Positions 1 to 9,071 of a DNA stretch of 64,000 nt are shown piece by piece (positions within the stretch are counted from its first letter, which is position 1; the number at the start of each line of letters is the position of its first letter). Origin of the DNA: Prevotella sp. Rep29. Its GTDB lineage: Bacteria > Bacteroidota > Bacteroidia > Bacteroidales > Bacteroidaceae. The stretch lies in contig NZ_CP047159.1 of NCBI RefSeq assembly GCF_019551475.1, positions 1,364,001-1,428,000 on the forward strand, in the 5' to 3' direction. The notes under the pieces were generated by a model that saw only the letters and a list, made by a program, of their open reading frames with translations, had not been told where the DNA came from and did no database searches. A program made the position numbers and the translations under genes.

Positions 1-225
1 TCCGTCTTTAGGTGTGTAGAGGTCAGCTGCCAACGTCAGACCATACTGTGTTTCAAAGGTCACCTTCTGGTGCTTCACTTTCTCACTCAGCGGGAACACC
101 TTGTCCCACTCCTGTGTTAACTCAATCTTTGCCATACTGTCATTTTCTTTTTTGTTTGTTGCTTTTTCTGTGCAAGCCGTCAGTATTCCGGCGGTAAGCA
201 ATGCTGCAAATAATACTTTCTTCAT
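1..225 (-). CDS. alpha/beta hydrolase lipoprotein, N-terminal part only
   Basis: The first 75 codons of a gene that runs off the left edge. It starts with a lipoprotein signal peptide (MKKVLFAALLTAG, lipobox LTAC with Cys18), so the product is probably anchored facing the periplasm or outer membrane. The stretch KVTFETQYGLTLAADLYTPKDG resembles the first strands of dienelactone-hydrolase-like alpha/beta hydrolases. The catalytic residues lie outside the window, so the substrate cannot be inferred. Its ATG overlaps the TGA of the upstream remnant by an ATGA junction, which suggests translational coupling to whatever gene that tail belonged to. The family call rests on the N-terminus alone. Confidence 0.6.
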   Translation of the reverse strand, partial: MKKVLFAALLTAGILTACTEKATNKKENDSMAKIELTQEWDKVFPLSEKVKHQKVTFETQYGLTLAADLYTPKDG

Positions 226-335
226 CTTATTATTTTCTTTCCGTTTTGAATGATAATTCCTTTCTGTCTCGCCTGTGCCAATGTGCCTTGCAGGGTATAG
301 GCATTTGAGGAAAGTTTGTCGGCACTCACGTTGTT
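222..335 (-). pseudogene. Orphan C-terminal secretion-type tail (37 codons)
   Basis: An open stretch without a start codon reads ...NAYTLQGTLAQARQKGIII-QNGKKIIR and then stops. It matches the C-terminal tail of Prevotella secreted proteins; the LRR protein at 9072 ends in the same way (WYTLQGVRLAKKP...GIYIHNGKKIVIK). The stretch is preceded by an in-frame TAG at 336-338 and overlaps the end of the cyclophilin-like gene in another frame. Either a one-base indel near 332-345 has cut the tail off the cyclophilin-like gene, or this is the last piece of a deleted gene. Its stop codon overlaps the next start as ATGA. Confidence 0.55.
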
Positions 336-823
336 CTACTCAACGACAAGGTGACGCTGATGTTGTTCTCGCCTGCTTTGAGGAATGTCGTCAGTTCGCT
401 TGCTGTCAGATTGTCAATCTTTCCTAAGCGAGTATAAGTCCATGAGTTTGTGCCATAGAAGATACAGATGTTATCGCCGCTGTAAAGGATGACATCACCT
501 GGCTGGGCATTTATCCGTTCGTTGCTCGTTGGCAACGAGAACCCCAGGGGACCCCAGATTTCAAAGCCACCGCTCGAATTGAGCGTCACCGTGACAGGAG
601 CTTGCTGAAGTTTTTCCACAAGTGCTTGCGTGGCACTGTTGTCGGCAAGCGTCACTGACGCCGTCTTGCCGCCGATTGTAATATACATTTTTTGTGTCAT
701 AGTCTCATCGTTTGGGGTCTGCGCCTGTGTCTCGTCACTGCTGCACGAGATGATAACCAGAGCCGTAACCAACATTATCAGGCGATGAATGAATGCTGTT
801 TTCGTCATTTCCTTCGTTTCCAT
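326..823 (-). CDS. Cyclophilin-like fold lipoprotein
   Basis: Predicted product of 165 aa. A hydrophobic leader ends in a lipobox (IISC, Cys27), so it is probably a lipoprotein. The rest matches the bacterial cyclophilin-like domain (Cyclophil_like2): YITIGGKTASVTLADNSAT near the N-terminus, the central GFEIWGPLGFSLPTSNE with QPGDVILY following, and the end NNISVTLSLS. Proteins of this fold have no assigned enzymatic role and lack eukaryotic peptidyl-prolyl isomerase residues. ATG at 823 was chosen because nine bases upstream there is only a TTG; ATG 808 is also possible. The reading frame stops immediately where an out-of-frame sorting-type tail begins, so its true end may be altered by a frameshift. 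Confidence 0.7.
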   Translation of the reverse strand: METKEMTKTAFIHRLIMLVTALVIISCSSDETQAQTPNDETMTQKMYITIGGKTASVTLADNSATQALVEKLQQAPVTVTLNSSGGFEIWGPLGFSLPTSNERINAQPGDVILYSGDNICIFYGTNSWTYTRLGKIDNLTASELTTFLKAGENNISVTLSLSRTT

Positions 824-848
824 ATAAATCAATCTCTGTTACCCGATG

Positions 849-856
849 CAAAGATA
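849..856 (-). promoter_or_regulatory. -7 box upstream of the cyclophilin-like gene
   Basis: On the minus strand this reads TATCTTTG, a perfect Bacteroidetes -7 element (TAnnTTTG), 26 bases before ATG 823. No good -33 TTTG is visible at the usual distance. Confidence 0.55.
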
Positions 857-976
857 CAATTTTTTTTCGACATTTAAGCAGAAATTCCTATATAACGTAG
901 GTTCATATAAGATAAGAATAGGTGAAAGTTTGATGCGACATCTCTCATCTCACTCGTTCAGCGACTTGCAGCTTTT

Positions 977-1190
977 GTATATTTATGCAGAGGGTAGGGT
1001 ATTAAGGCGCGTTTTGTAAACTCCTGAATTTCAATACATTAAGTAGAGCTTTCCAAAAGTTGAACTTTTAGCTTGCAAAAGTTCAACTTTGAGGACGCAA
1101 AAGTTCAACTTTCAGCGTGCAAAAGTTCAACTTTTGGAAAGTGAAAGTTCAACTGCATATTTATACTACCTTTTCCGTATGTTTATACAG
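977..1190 (+). repeat. Modular 22-bp palindrome array element, copy A (5 units)
   Basis: A 214-bp element: GTATATTTATGCAG at 977; then, exactly 78 bases on, the first of five units at 1055, 1077, 1099, 1121 and 1143 (exact 22-bp period), each built on AAAAGTTSAACTTTT plus a 7-base linker such as AGCTTGC or AGCGTGC; then GCATATTTATAC at 1155 and GTATGTTTATACAG at 1177. Each core is palindromic, and neighbouring cores can also pair with each other. It fills most of the gap between the cyclophilin-like gene and glyA. Four related copies are at 13334, 27104-27317 (minus), 43881 and 50989. Confidence 0.9.
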
Positions 1191-1240
1191 GGTGTGTTTG
1201 GGTGATTATTTTCGCCGGATTCACATTCCATATAACACAA

Positions 1241-1281
1241 AAAAGCCGGATTCGCAACAGCAAATCCGGCTTTTCTTTTTT
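1241..1281. terminator. Terminator of glyA
   Basis: Stem AAAAGCCGGATT / AATCCGGCTTTT around a short loop, with T-runs on both strands. It lies 14 bases beyond the glyA stop and can act on the minus strand. Confidence 0.85.
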
Positions 1282-1295
1282 TGACCTCCTATTTC

Positions 1296-2576
1296 TTAAT
1301 AAGCGAACAGGGGATAGTCTTTCATCATCTCATTGACACGTGCGCGAACGCTTGCAATTACCTCTTCATTCTCAGGAGCGTTGAGCACTTCCTCAATGAG
1401 GTCGGCAATGACTGGCATCATGTCTTCCTTCACGCCACGAGTGGTGATGGCAGGAGTACCGAGACGAATACCGCTGGTCTGGAATGCAGAGCGCGTATCG
1501 AACGGAACCATGTTTTTGTTGACCGTGATGTCGGCAGCAACGAGTGCATTCTCAGCCACCTTACCAGTCAGTTCGGGATATTTCGAACGGAGGTCAACCA
1601 GCATGGAGTGGTTGTCTGTACCACCGCTGACGATACCGAATCCGCGCTTTACGAGTTCCTCTGCCAATACCTGCGCATTCTTCTGCACCTGTTTAGCCCA
1701 TTCCTTGAACTCAGGCTGCAGTGCCTCGCCGAAAGCAACTGCCTTTGCAGCGATAACATGCTCCAGCGGTCCGCCTTGCTGACCTGGGAATACGGCAGAA
1801 TTGAGTATCTGGCTCATCATCTTCACCTGTCCCTTCGGAGTGGTCAGTCCCCATGGGTTCTCAAAGTCTTTGCCCATCAGGATGATACCTCCGCGTGGTC
1901 CACGCAAAGTCTTATGAGTCGTAGATGTCACGATGTGTGCATATTTAACGGGGTTTTCCAACAGTCCGGCAGCAATGAGTCCGGCAGGGTGAGCCATGTC
2001 AATCATGAGCAATGCTCCCACCTTGTCGGCTATTTCGCGCATGCGTTTGTAATCCCATTCGCGGCTGTATGCCGAGCCACCACCAATAATCAGTTTGGGC
2101 TTGTGCTCGATGGCAAGCTGCTCCATCTCGTCATAGTCCACGCGTCCTGTTTCCTTTTTCAGATTGTAACCCACGGGCTTGTAGAGGATACCGCTGGTGT
2201 TCACGTGCGAACCGTGTGAGAGGTGACCGCCGTGGTCGAGGTTCATACCCATGAACGTATCGCCGGGCTTCAGTACGGCGAGGAGAACAGCCGCATTGGC
2301 TTGTGCGCCGGAGTGTGGCTGAACGTTAGCATACTCAGCACCAAACAACTCACAAACGCGGTCGATAGCGAGTTGCTCAACCTGGTCAACTACTTGACAA
2401 CCGCCATAATAACGCTTGCCAGGATAGCCCTCAGCATACTTATTGGTCAGGTAGGAACCCATAGCTTCCATTACCTGATCGCTTACAAAATTCTCACTGG
2501 CAATCAGCTCAATGCCTTTCAACTGGCGCTGATGCTCTTTTTCAATCAGTTCAAAAATCTGGTTGTCTCTTTTCAT
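1296..2576 (-). CDS. glyA: Serine hydroxymethyltransferase
   Basis: Cytosolic PLP enzyme converting serine and tetrahydrofolate into glycine and 5,10-methylene-tetrahydrofolate, the main one-carbon entry point. The 426-aa product is full length. N-terminal IELIASENF (22-30), the substrate-pocket KRYYGG (54-59), HSGAQAN (88-94), and the PLP-lysine motif [14 protein letters not shown] with Lys222 are all present. The start is ATG 2576 ([13 protein letters not shown]); 32 upstream in-frame codons are unlike the family and AT-rich leader DNA. It is monocistronic, ends at its own terminator, and is divergent from lepA. Confidence 0.98.
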   Translation of the reverse strand: MKRDNQIFELIEKEHQRQLKGIELIASENFVSDQVMEAMGSYLTNKYAEGYPGKRYYGGCQVVDQVEQLAIDRVCELFGAEYANVQPHSGAQANAAVLLAVLKPGDTFMGMNLDHGGHLSHGSHVNTSGILYKPVGYNLKKETGRVDYDEMEQLAIEHKPKLIIGGGSAYSREWDYKRMREIADKVGALLMIDMAHPAGLIAAGLLENPVKYAHIVTSTTHKTLRGPRGGIILMGKDFENPWGLTTPKGQVKMMSQILNSAVFPGQQGGPLEHVIAAKAVAFGEALQPEFKEWAKQVQKNAQVLAEELVKRGFGIVSGGTDNHSMLVDLRSKYPELTGKVAENALVAADITVNKNMVPFDTRSAFQTSGIRLGTPAITTRGVKEDMMPVIADLIEEVLNAPENEEVIASVRARVNEMMKDYPLFAY

Positions 2577-2766
2577 AGTGATTTGAGTGTTATACAATTT
2601 TAATATGATTATATACGATTCAATTCGCCTGCGAAGGTACATATTATTTTTAACATAAAGCAGGAAAAGCATTAAAATTTAGGCTTATTTTTATTTTTCG
2701 CCACACAAGACACAGCCGTTTGCTCTAAATTTCCGCCCAACGGTGTGTATTCTCGGAAAAAATTCT

Positions 2767-2774
2767 TATCTTTG
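2767..2774 (+). promoter_or_regulatory. -7 box of lepA
   Basis: TATCTTTG, a perfect TAnnTTTG -7 element 24 bases before the lepA ATG. The -33 side is not clearly conserved. Confidence 0.6.
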
Positions 2775-2797
2775 CGTGTTGAAAACAAGAGTTACTC

Positions 2798-4591
2798 ATG
2801 AATAACATAAGGAATTTCTGTATCATTGCGCATATTGACCATGGCAAATCGACCCTGGCTGACCGCTTGCTGGAGTACACCAACACGATTCAGATTACCG
2901 AGGGACAGATGCTCGACGACATGGATCTGGAGAAAGAGCGTGGCATCACCATCAAGAGCCATGCCATTCAGATGGAATATGCCTATACAAAAGACGGGAA
3001 GACAGAGCCCTATATTCTGAATCTGATTGACACTCCGGGACATGTGGATTTTTCCTACGAAGTGTCGCGAAGCATTGCTGCGTGTGAGGGAGCATTGCTG
3101 GTGGTCGATGCCACACAGGGCGTTCAGGCGCAGACCATCTCCAACCTCTACATGGCAATCGACCAGGATTTGGAAATCATCCCCGTCATCAACAAGATAG
3201 ACATGCCAAGCGCCATGCCCGATGAGGTAGAGGATGAAATCATTGACCTGATAGGTTGCGACCGCTCCGAGATTATCCGTGCTTCGGGCAAGACTGGCGA
3301 AGGAGTGGAAGACATCCTTAACGCTGTGGTCGAACGCGTGCCGCATCCAGATGGAAACGCAGAAGCGCCCCTGCAGGCGCTGATATTCGACTCGGTGTTC
3401 AACTCGTTTCGGGGCATCATCGCCTATTTCAAAATAGAAAACGGCGTCATCAGGAAAGGTGACAAGGTGAAATTCTTCAACACGGGAATGGAATACGATG
3501 CTGACGAAGTGGGAGTTCTGAAGATGGATATGATTCCCCGCAAAGAGATGTCAGCAGGCGAAGTGGGGTATATCATCAGTGGTATAAAAAACGCAAAGGA
3601 AGTACAGGTCGGTGACACCATCACCCATGTGGCACGCCCTTGCGAAAAAGCTATTGAGGGATTCCAGGAAGTGAAGCCAATGGTCTTTGCAGGTGTGTAT
3701 CCGATAGACCCTACTGACTACGAAAACCTGCGGGCTTCACTCGAAAAACTGCAGCTCAACGATGCATCGCTCTCATTCATGCCCGAATCGTCCGTGGCAT
3801 TAGGCTTCGGTTTCCGCTGCGGATTCCTCGGATTGCTGCACATGGAGATTATCCAGGAACGGCTCGACCGCGAATTCGACATGGATGTGATTACGACGGT
3901 TCCTAACGTGTCATATATGGTTTATGACAAGCAGGGTGGGGTAAAGGAAGTGCACAATCCTTCCGGACTTCCCGACCAGACACTCATCGACCATATCGAA
4001 GAGCCCTACATCAAAGCGACCGTCATCTCCGATGCCAACTATATCGGACCTATCATGAAACTGTGTCTGGATAAACGCGGGGAACTCATCAAGCAAGAAT
4101 ATGTAAGCGGCAATCGGGTAGAATTGCATTTCTATCTGCCGCTGGGCGAGATTGTGATTGATTTCTACGATAAACTGAAATCCATATCAAAGGGCTACGC
4201 ATCATTTGACTACCATATATCGGGATTCCGTCCGTCGCATCTTGCCAAACTCGACATTCTGCTCAACGGCGAGCCCGTCGATGCACTGTCAACGCTGACG
4301 CACCACGACAATGCCGTCGCTTTCGGCAGACGGATGTGTGAGAAACTGAAGGAACTGATTCCGCGCCAGCAGTTTGATATTGCGATACAGGCTGCCATCG
4401 GTGCAAAGATTATTGCGCGTGAAACGGTCAAGCAGGTGAGAAAGGACGTCACGGCGAAGTGTTATGGCGGTGACGTGTCTCGTAAGCGCAAACTACTTGA
4501 GAAACAGAAACGGGGAAAGAAGCGCATGAAGCAGATTGGTAATGTGGAAGTGCCGCAAAAAGCCTTCCTCGCCGTTCTGAAACTCGACTAA
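2798..4591 (+). CDS. lepA: Elongation factor 4 (LepA), ribosome back-translocating GTPase
   Basis: A 597-aa translational GTPase that acts on stalled or mis-translocated ribosomes. GTPase motifs are intact: G1 AHIDHGKST (11-19), G2 RGIT (48-51), G3 DTPGH (78-82) and G4 NKID (132-135). EF-G-like domains follow, then the LepA-specific C-terminal domain ending in [20 protein letters not shown], typical of the family. Length and start are standard. The Crp-type gene follows after 23 bases, so read-through into it is likely. Confidence 0.98.
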   Translation: MNNIRNFCIIAHIDHGKSTLADRLLEYTNTIQITEGQMLDDMDLEKERGITIKSHAIQMEYAYTKDGKTEPYILNLIDTPGHVDFSYEVSRSIAACEGALLVVDATQGVQAQTISNLYMAIDQDLEIIPVINKIDMPSAMPDEVEDEIIDLIGCDRSEIIRASGKTGEGVEDILNAVVERVPHPDGNAEAPLQALIFDSVFNSFRGIIAYFKIENGVIRKGDKVKFFNTGMEYDADEVGVLKMDMIPRKEMSAGEVGYIISGIKNAKEVQVGDTITHVARPCEKAIEGFQEVKPMVFAGVYPIDPTDYENLRASLEKLQLNDASLSFMPESSVALGFGFRCGFLGLLHMEIIQERLDREFDMDVITTVPNVSYMVYDKQGGVKEVHNPSGLPDQTLIDHIEEPYIKATVISDANYIGPIMKLCLDKRGELIKQEYVSGNRVELHFYLPLGEIVIDFYDKLKSISKGYASFDYHISGFRPSHLAKLDILLNGEPVDALSTLTHHDNAVAFGRRMCEKLKELIPRQQFDIAIQAAIGAKIIARETVKQVRKDVTAKCYGGDVSRKRKLLEKQKRGKKRMKQIGNVEVPQKAFLAVLKLD

Positions 4592-4614
4592 AACAAGAGT
4601 CTTTTGTGGGAACC

Positions 4615-5211
4615 ATGAGAAGATTGCCAAGAAATACACGGGATGTTGCGCGCGAACTGGCACGTAAGTACAGTACGATGACGCATGAAGAACTCGACAT
4701 TCTCGAGCAGATTCTCGTGCCCATGAAATTTGCAAAAGGCGAGATGATTCTCCGTGAAGGTGAGGTGTGCAAGCACATCTATCACATTGACAGAGGACTT
4801 GTACGGCAATTTTATTATAAGGCGGATAAGGAGTTGACCGAACATATCGGCATCGACAATTCCATCGTGATGTGTATCGAAAGTCTTTTCCGCGAGGAAC
4901 CAACCTACCTGCAGATTGAGGCTTTGGAACCGACGGTTATCTATGCACTTCCTAAAAAGCGTTTGGAAGAGGTAGCCCTGCACAATGTGAACATCCAGAT
5001 TCTATATCGTAAGATATTGGAGGAGTCGCTGATTCTCTCCCAGGTACATGCCGACCTTGTGCGTTTCGAGACTGCCTACGACCGATATATGAAAATGTGC
5101 CGGCTGATGCCGCAGGTCGTCTTGCGTGCACCGCTGATTTATATTGCCAGCTATCTGCAGATGACTCCCGAGACACTCAGCCGCGTCAGGGCAAGCAAGG
5201 CTCCGGAGTAA
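4615..5211 (+). CDS. Crp/Fnr-family transcriptional regulator
   Basis: The 198-aa product has an N-terminal cyclic-nucleotide-binding-type beta-roll (about residues 15-115: KFAKGEMILREGEVCKHIYHI...GLVRQFYYK) and a C-terminal helix-turn-helix region (about 160-195: APLIYIASYLQMTPETLSRVRA). The fold is that of Crp-type activators; Bacteroidetes members often lack the arginine-containing cAMP cassette, and none is obvious here, so the ligand is unknown. The first ATG (4615) was chosen over an upstream GTG at 4606. It sits 23 bases downstream of lepA and ends before a strong bidirectional terminator. Confidence 0.85.
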   Translation: MRRLPRNTRDVARELARKYSTMTHEELDILEQILVPMKFAKGEMILREGEVCKHIYHIDRGLVRQFYYKADKELTEHIGIDNSIVMCIESLFREEPTYLQIEALEPTVIYALPKKRLEEVALHNVNIQILYRKILEESLILSQVHADLVRFETAYDRYMKMCRLMPQVVLRAPLIYIASYLQMTPETLSRVRASKAPE

Positions 5212-5226
5212 GAAGTATGCAGACAC

Positions 5227-5272
5227 GAAAAAAGTCCGTACAAACCTATCCAAGGTCTGTACGGACTTTTCA
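5227..5272. terminator. Bidirectional terminator between the crp-like and acyl-CoA ligase genes
   Basis: Stem AAAAGTCCGTACA / TGTACGGACTTTT with A-run on the left and T-run on the right. It separates two convergent genes and can serve both. Confidence 0.85.
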
Positions 5273-5291
5273 TTTGTGTTTCTTATAGCTC

Positions 5292-6974
5292 TTAGAAAAG
5301 GCTTGCTTTCTGATAGAGGAAGCGCTTGATGCTCTTCTTCGGTGTCTTTTCGAACTCTTCTTGGCGCAGGCGGATGGCTGAAAGTTTGCTGTAAGACGGC
5401 AACACTTCGTTAAGCTCCTGCCGGTTCTGCTCCATGATGTTCTGCAGGTCTTCATCGTTCAGTCCCAGGTTCTTTGCCTCGTCATAGTCGGGATGCACCA
5501 GTCCTACCAGCTTTTCACCTTCCTGTATGACCACGCTTTCCGCAACCATTGTCATGGAGTTGAGTTTGTCTTCAATCTCTTCCGGGTAAATATTCTGTCC
5601 GTTGGCGCCCAACAGCATATTCTTTGAACGTCCCTTTATAAAGACGTTTCCATTGGCATCCATCGTTCCCAAATCTCCCGTGTGATACCATCCTTCACTG
5701 TCAAGAGCCTCACGCGTTGCTTCTTCGTTTTTGTAATAACCGAGCATCACGTTGAGTCCTCTCGCAAGGATTTCTCCGGGAATGTTCTTCGGATCAGGGC
5801 TCACAATCTTCACCTCCATGTGCAAGGCTGCCCGCCCACATGAGCCGGGAACAAAGTCTTTCCATCCGCTATAGCAAATAATCGGTGCACATTCCGTAGC
5901 ACCATAGCCCACAGTGTAGGGGAATTCTATGCGGTGCATGAACTGTTCCACCTCTTGATTGAATGCCGCGCCGCCAATGATGACTTCGTGGAAGTTGCCG
6001 CCAAAAGCTGCAACCACCTGGTCACAGATTTTCTGGTTGACTTTCTTGTTGACGACAGGCATTCCGAGCAACAGGCGCATACGATTGTTCTGAATCTTCG
6101 GGAAAACTTTCTTTCGAATGATTTTCTCAATCACAAGCGGTACGGCAATGATGATTGCCGGGCGCACTTCGGCAAATGCCTGTGCGATGATGGCTGGCGA
6201 GGGGATGCGGTTGAGATAGAACACATGGCATCCGTGCAGGAATTCGAAGATAAACTCGAACGCCATTCCGTACATGTGTGCCATCGGAAGGATGCTCAGC
6301 ACGTTATCGCCACATTTAATCTTGTCGCCCAACACATGCTCCGCAAAATCGTAATTGCTCCAAAGGGCGCGATAAGGAATCATCACTCCTTTCGAAAAGC
6401 CTGTCGTTCCACTGGTATAGTTAATCATCGCCATCTCATCGGGCGACTCTTCTTTATAATAATGTACGTGTTCCTTTCTAAAATATTTAGGAAATTTCTT
6501 GCCGAACATCTCATTGAGGTGTTCTCTCGCATAGGTTAGTTTGTCGGAGCGGGAGAGTAGCAGCGAGTAGTCGGGATTGTTGATGATGCCTTCGAGTCCC
6601 GGCATTTTGGTCGGGTCAACAACTGTCGCAACGACATCGCCCACGAAAAGCAGTTTGGCATCGCTGTGGTTGACGATGTTATGCACTTGGTCTGGCGTGA
6701 ATTCGTGTAGGATGGGCACGGCAACTGCTCCGTAAGTCAGTGTGGCGAGGAACGCTACCGCCCATTGTGAACTGTTCCGTCCGCAGAGTGCTATCTTGTC
6801 GCCACGCTCGACACCGCTGTTCTCAAACAGGATATGCAGTTTCTCTATCTTGCGTGCCACGTCGTGAAACTGCAGGGTTGCCCCTTTGTAATCGGTCAGT
6901 GCGTCTCTGTCCCAGTTGCTGATGATGCTCTGTTCTATGATCGAGTTGAAGCAAGGTATTTGTTCCATGTTCAT
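5292..6974 (-). CDS. AMP-dependent long-chain fatty acid-CoA ligase, paralogue 1
   Basis: A 560-aa member of the ANL adenylating family that would activate a fatty acid to acyl-AMP and then acyl-CoA. Motifs: P-loop-like YTSGTTGFSKGV (about 186-197), YGATECAPII (adenine-site region), and WYHTGDLG followed by IKGRSKNM (A8 hinge), with the C-terminal lysine region KTPKKSIKRFLYQ. It is the downstream member of a tandem pair with the gene at 6990 (15 bases between them), and they share most residues, so this is a gene duplication. The exact chain length used cannot be read from sequence. ATG 6974 or 6968 are both usable starts. Confidence 0.9.
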   Translation of the reverse strand: MNMEQIPCFNSIIEQSIISNWDRDALTDYKGATLQFHDVARKIEKLHILFENSGVERGDKIALCGRNSSQWAVAFLATLTYGAVAVPILHEFTPDQVHNIVNHSDAKLLFVGDVVATVVDPTKMPGLEGIINNPDYSLLLSRSDKLTYAREHLNEMFGKKFPKYFRKEHVHYYKEESPDEMAMINYTSGTTGFSKGVMIPYRALWSNYDFAEHVLGDKIKCGDNVLSILPMAHMYGMAFEFIFEFLHGCHVFYLNRIPSPAIIAQAFAEVRPAIIIAVPLVIEKIIRKKVFPKIQNNRMRLLLGMPVVNKKVNQKICDQVVAAFGGNFHEVIIGGAAFNQEVEQFMHRIEFPYTVGYGATECAPIICYSGWKDFVPGSCGRAALHMEVKIVSPDPKNIPGEILARGLNVMLGYYKNEEATREALDSEGWYHTGDLGTMDANGNVFIKGRSKNMLLGANGQNIYPEEIEDKLNSMTMVAESVVIQEGEKLVGLVHPDYDEAKNLGLNDEDLQNIMEQNRQELNEVLPSYSKLSAIRLRQEEFEKTPKKSIKRFLYQKASLF

Positions 6975-6989
6975 TGTTTTTTTTGCCTG

Positions 6990-8651
6990 TTAGTTTTGGT
7001 ATAGGTAACGCTTGATGCTCTTTTTGGGCGTCTTTTCAAATTCGGTAGCATGAAGTTCTATTGAACTCAACTTGCAGTATGCGGGCAGTTTGCTGTTCAG
7101 CGTTTGCCTGTTCTGTTCCATGATATTCTTCAGGTCGTCGTTGGAGAATCCCATTGCACTGGCTTCGTCGAAATCGGGATGAACCAATGCGATGAGTTTG
7201 TCGCCCCGCTGTATGATGACGCTTTCCATGACCATTGCCATCGAATTGAGCTTGTCTTCGATTTCTTCGGGATATACGTTCTGTCCGTTGGAGCCGAGCA
7301 GCATGTTCTTGATGCGTCCACGTATGAATATGTGTCCGTCGGCAGCCATTGTTCCCAAGTCTCCCGTATGATACCAGCCCTCTTCGTCGAGTGCCTGTTG
7401 CGTCGCTTCCTCGTTCTTGTAATATCCCAGCATCACATTCGCACCTCTTGTAATAATCTCGCCAGGCACATTCTCCGGATCATTGCTCAATATCCGCACT
7501 TCCATGCGGTCAACGGGCGTTCCGCAACTGCCCACATGGAAGTCTTTATAGTCGCTGTAGGATATAAGCGGTGCACATTCCGTTGCGCCATAACCGACGG
7601 TCAGAGGAAAATCAATGCTCTTCAGGAAATGCTCCACTTCCTTGTTCAGCGCGGCACCACCGACAATCACCTCGTACATGTTGCCGCCAAACGCCTTGAT
7701 AACCTGTTCACAGATTTTCTGCTTCACTTTTTTGTTTACCACCGGCATGTTCAGCATCAAGCGCACGGCATTGGTCTGAATCCTCGGGAACACTTTCTTG
7801 CGGATAATCTTTTCGATAATCAGCGGCACTGAGATAACGATTGCTGGCTTGACATCATCAAACGCCTGCGCAATGATAGCAGGTGAGGGGAGACGTGTCA
7901 GGAAGAACAGATGGCTTCCGAAGCAGAATGGGAACAGAAACTCGATTGCCATTCCGTACATGTGTGCCATCGGCAGAATGCTCAGCGTGTTGCAGCCTTT
8001 CGGCAGATGCTGTCCTAATCTGTTCAGACAGAATTCGGTATTTCCCCACAGTGCCCTGTAAGGAAGCATCACACCTTTCGAGAATCCTGTCGTTCCGCTG
8101 GTATAGTTAATCAGTGCCAACTCTTCCGCCTCGTCCTTATGATAACTCACATCCTCCTTCGAAAACATCTTAGGATATTTCCTTCCGAAGAGTTCGTTCA
8201 GATGCTCCCGGGCATAAGAGAGTTGCTCGGAGCGGGAGACAAGCAGCGAGAAATCGGGGTTATAGACGATACCCTCAAGGGCAGGCATCTCGTCGGGCAC
8301 GATTGTCGTAGCGACAACATCGCCCACAAACAGCAACTTCGCATCACTGTGATTGACGATGTTATGAATCTGCTCTGCATTGAATTCATGGAGAATAGGC
8401 ACTGCTACGGCACCATAAGTCAGCGTGGCAAGGAACGAAACAGCCCAGTGGGCACTGTTTCTTCCGCACATGGCAATCTTGTCGCCTTTCTCCACACCGC
8501 TTTTCTCAAAAAGAATATGCAGTTTCTCAATCTTACGCGCCACGTCTTTATACTGTAACGTGACTCCTTTATAATCGGTCAGCGCATCATGATCCCAATT
8601 GTCTATGATGCTTTTTTGTATATAAGCATTAAAGCTCTGCGTGTTTTGCAT
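6990..8651 (-). CDS. AMP-dependent long-chain fatty acid-CoA ligase, paralogue 2
   Basis: A 553-aa ANL-family enzyme with the same motif order as its neighbour: INYTSGTTGFSKGVM, YGATECAPLISYS, WYHTGDLGTMAADG, FIRGRIKNMLLG and C-terminal KTPKKSIKRYLYQN. It is the first gene of the pair and sits behind the only clear promoter, so the two are probably co-transcribed. Residues differ mainly around the predicted acyl pocket (for example the CFGSHLFFLTRL region against FLHGCHVFYLNRI), which may mean different substrate preference; that is inference. Confidence 0.9.
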   Translation of the reverse strand: MQNTQSFNAYIQKSIIDNWDHDALTDYKGVTLQYKDVARKIEKLHILFEKSGVEKGDKIAMCGRNSAHWAVSFLATLTYGAVAVPILHEFNAEQIHNIVNHSDAKLLFVGDVVATTIVPDEMPALEGIVYNPDFSLLVSRSEQLSYAREHLNELFGRKYPKMFSKEDVSYHKDEAEELALINYTSGTTGFSKGVMLPYRALWGNTEFCLNRLGQHLPKGCNTLSILPMAHMYGMAIEFLFPFCFGSHLFFLTRLPSPAIIAQAFDDVKPAIVISVPLIIEKIIRKKVFPRIQTNAVRLMLNMPVVNKKVKQKICEQVIKAFGGNMYEVIVGGAALNKEVEHFLKSIDFPLTVGYGATECAPLISYSDYKDFHVGSCGTPVDRMEVRILSNDPENVPGEIITRGANVMLGYYKNEEATQQALDEEGWYHTGDLGTMAADGHIFIRGRIKNMLLGSNGQNVYPEEIEDKLNSMAMVMESVIIQRGDKLIALVHPDFDEASAMGFSNDDLKNIMEQNRQTLNSKLPAYCKLSSIELHATEFEKTPKKSIKRYLYQN

Positions 8652-8674
8652 TGCACAAAGTTCAAAAGTTTGTG

Positions 8675-8682
8675 CAAAGATA
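8675..8682 (-). promoter_or_regulatory. Promoter of the acyl-CoA ligase pair
   Basis: The minus strand reads TATCTTTG, a perfect -7 box 23 bases from ATG 8651. TTTGG and TTTTG motifs lie upstream at about the -33 position. Confidence 0.65.
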
Positions 8683-8767
8683 CACTCTTATTTGCACAAA
8701 ACCAAATTTTCTGTGCAATATTTTTAATATAAATGTATTTTTTGTCAATATTGGCTAAAAGAGAAAG

Positions 8768-8803
8768 AAAAAACCTCCTCATCTCGCGATGAAGAGGTTC
8801 TTT
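8768..8803 (-). terminator. Terminator after the small acidic protein
   Basis: Minus-strand stem GAACCTCTTCATC / GATGAGGAGGTTTTTT, with a T-run on the minus strand. It lies just past the stop of the 78-aa gene at 8822. Confidence 0.8.
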
Positions 8804-8821
8804 GTCTGACATGATGGTTAT

Positions 8822-9058
8822 TTACTTATCAAAATTGTCCCATCCTTTGTTCTTCCATCTTGGGAGTGTGTAGTTCCATACTCCCGTCTCATCGTCATCA
8901 TCCCAAGAAACACCTTTTCCTTCAAGGTCGTCGGCATCAGCTGGGTCGTTATTGAATTTGTATCCCGTGCCGGAGTTCTTCACGGGACCGTTACCCTCCA
9001 TGAGGTCTTCCATGTTGATGACCTCCGATTCTGGTTTGATATATGATTTCTTGTCCAT
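8822..9058 (-). CDS. Small acidic protein, unknown function
   Basis: A 78-aa product with no signal peptide and no family I can name. It begins MDKKSYIKPESEVINMEDLMEG, a leader-like start seen in many short Prevotella proteins, then a Gly/Asn/Asp-rich middle and a run DDDDE followed by Trp-rich VWNYTLPRWKNKGWDNFDK. It lies 13 bases downstream of the secreted LRR protein and before a good terminator, so the pair looks like one operon. The two-part layout (conserved-looking head, acidic aromatic tail) invites the thought of a processed peptide, but no maturation enzyme is visible nearby. Confidence 0.7.
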   Translation of the reverse strand: MDKKSYIKPESEVINMEDLMEGNGPVKNSGTGYKFNNDPADADDLEGKGVSWDDDDETGVWNYTLPRWKNKGWDNFDK

Positions 9059-9071
9059 AGTTTTTGCGTGA

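Noticed and set aside
1055-1160. Array A looks at first like a small CRISPR
   Set aside because: Spacers are only about 7 bases and resemble each other, the repeats are palindromic throughout, the same array recurs at five places, and no cas gene is present.
1281-2219. Long plus-strand open frame opposite glyA
   Set aside because: It mirrors the codon pattern of the well-supported glyA gene and resembles no protein family.
8603-8812. 69-codon minus-strand frame before the acyl-CoA ligases
   Set aside because: It covers the ligase promoter and the terminator of the next gene; composition is AT-rich and unlike a protein.
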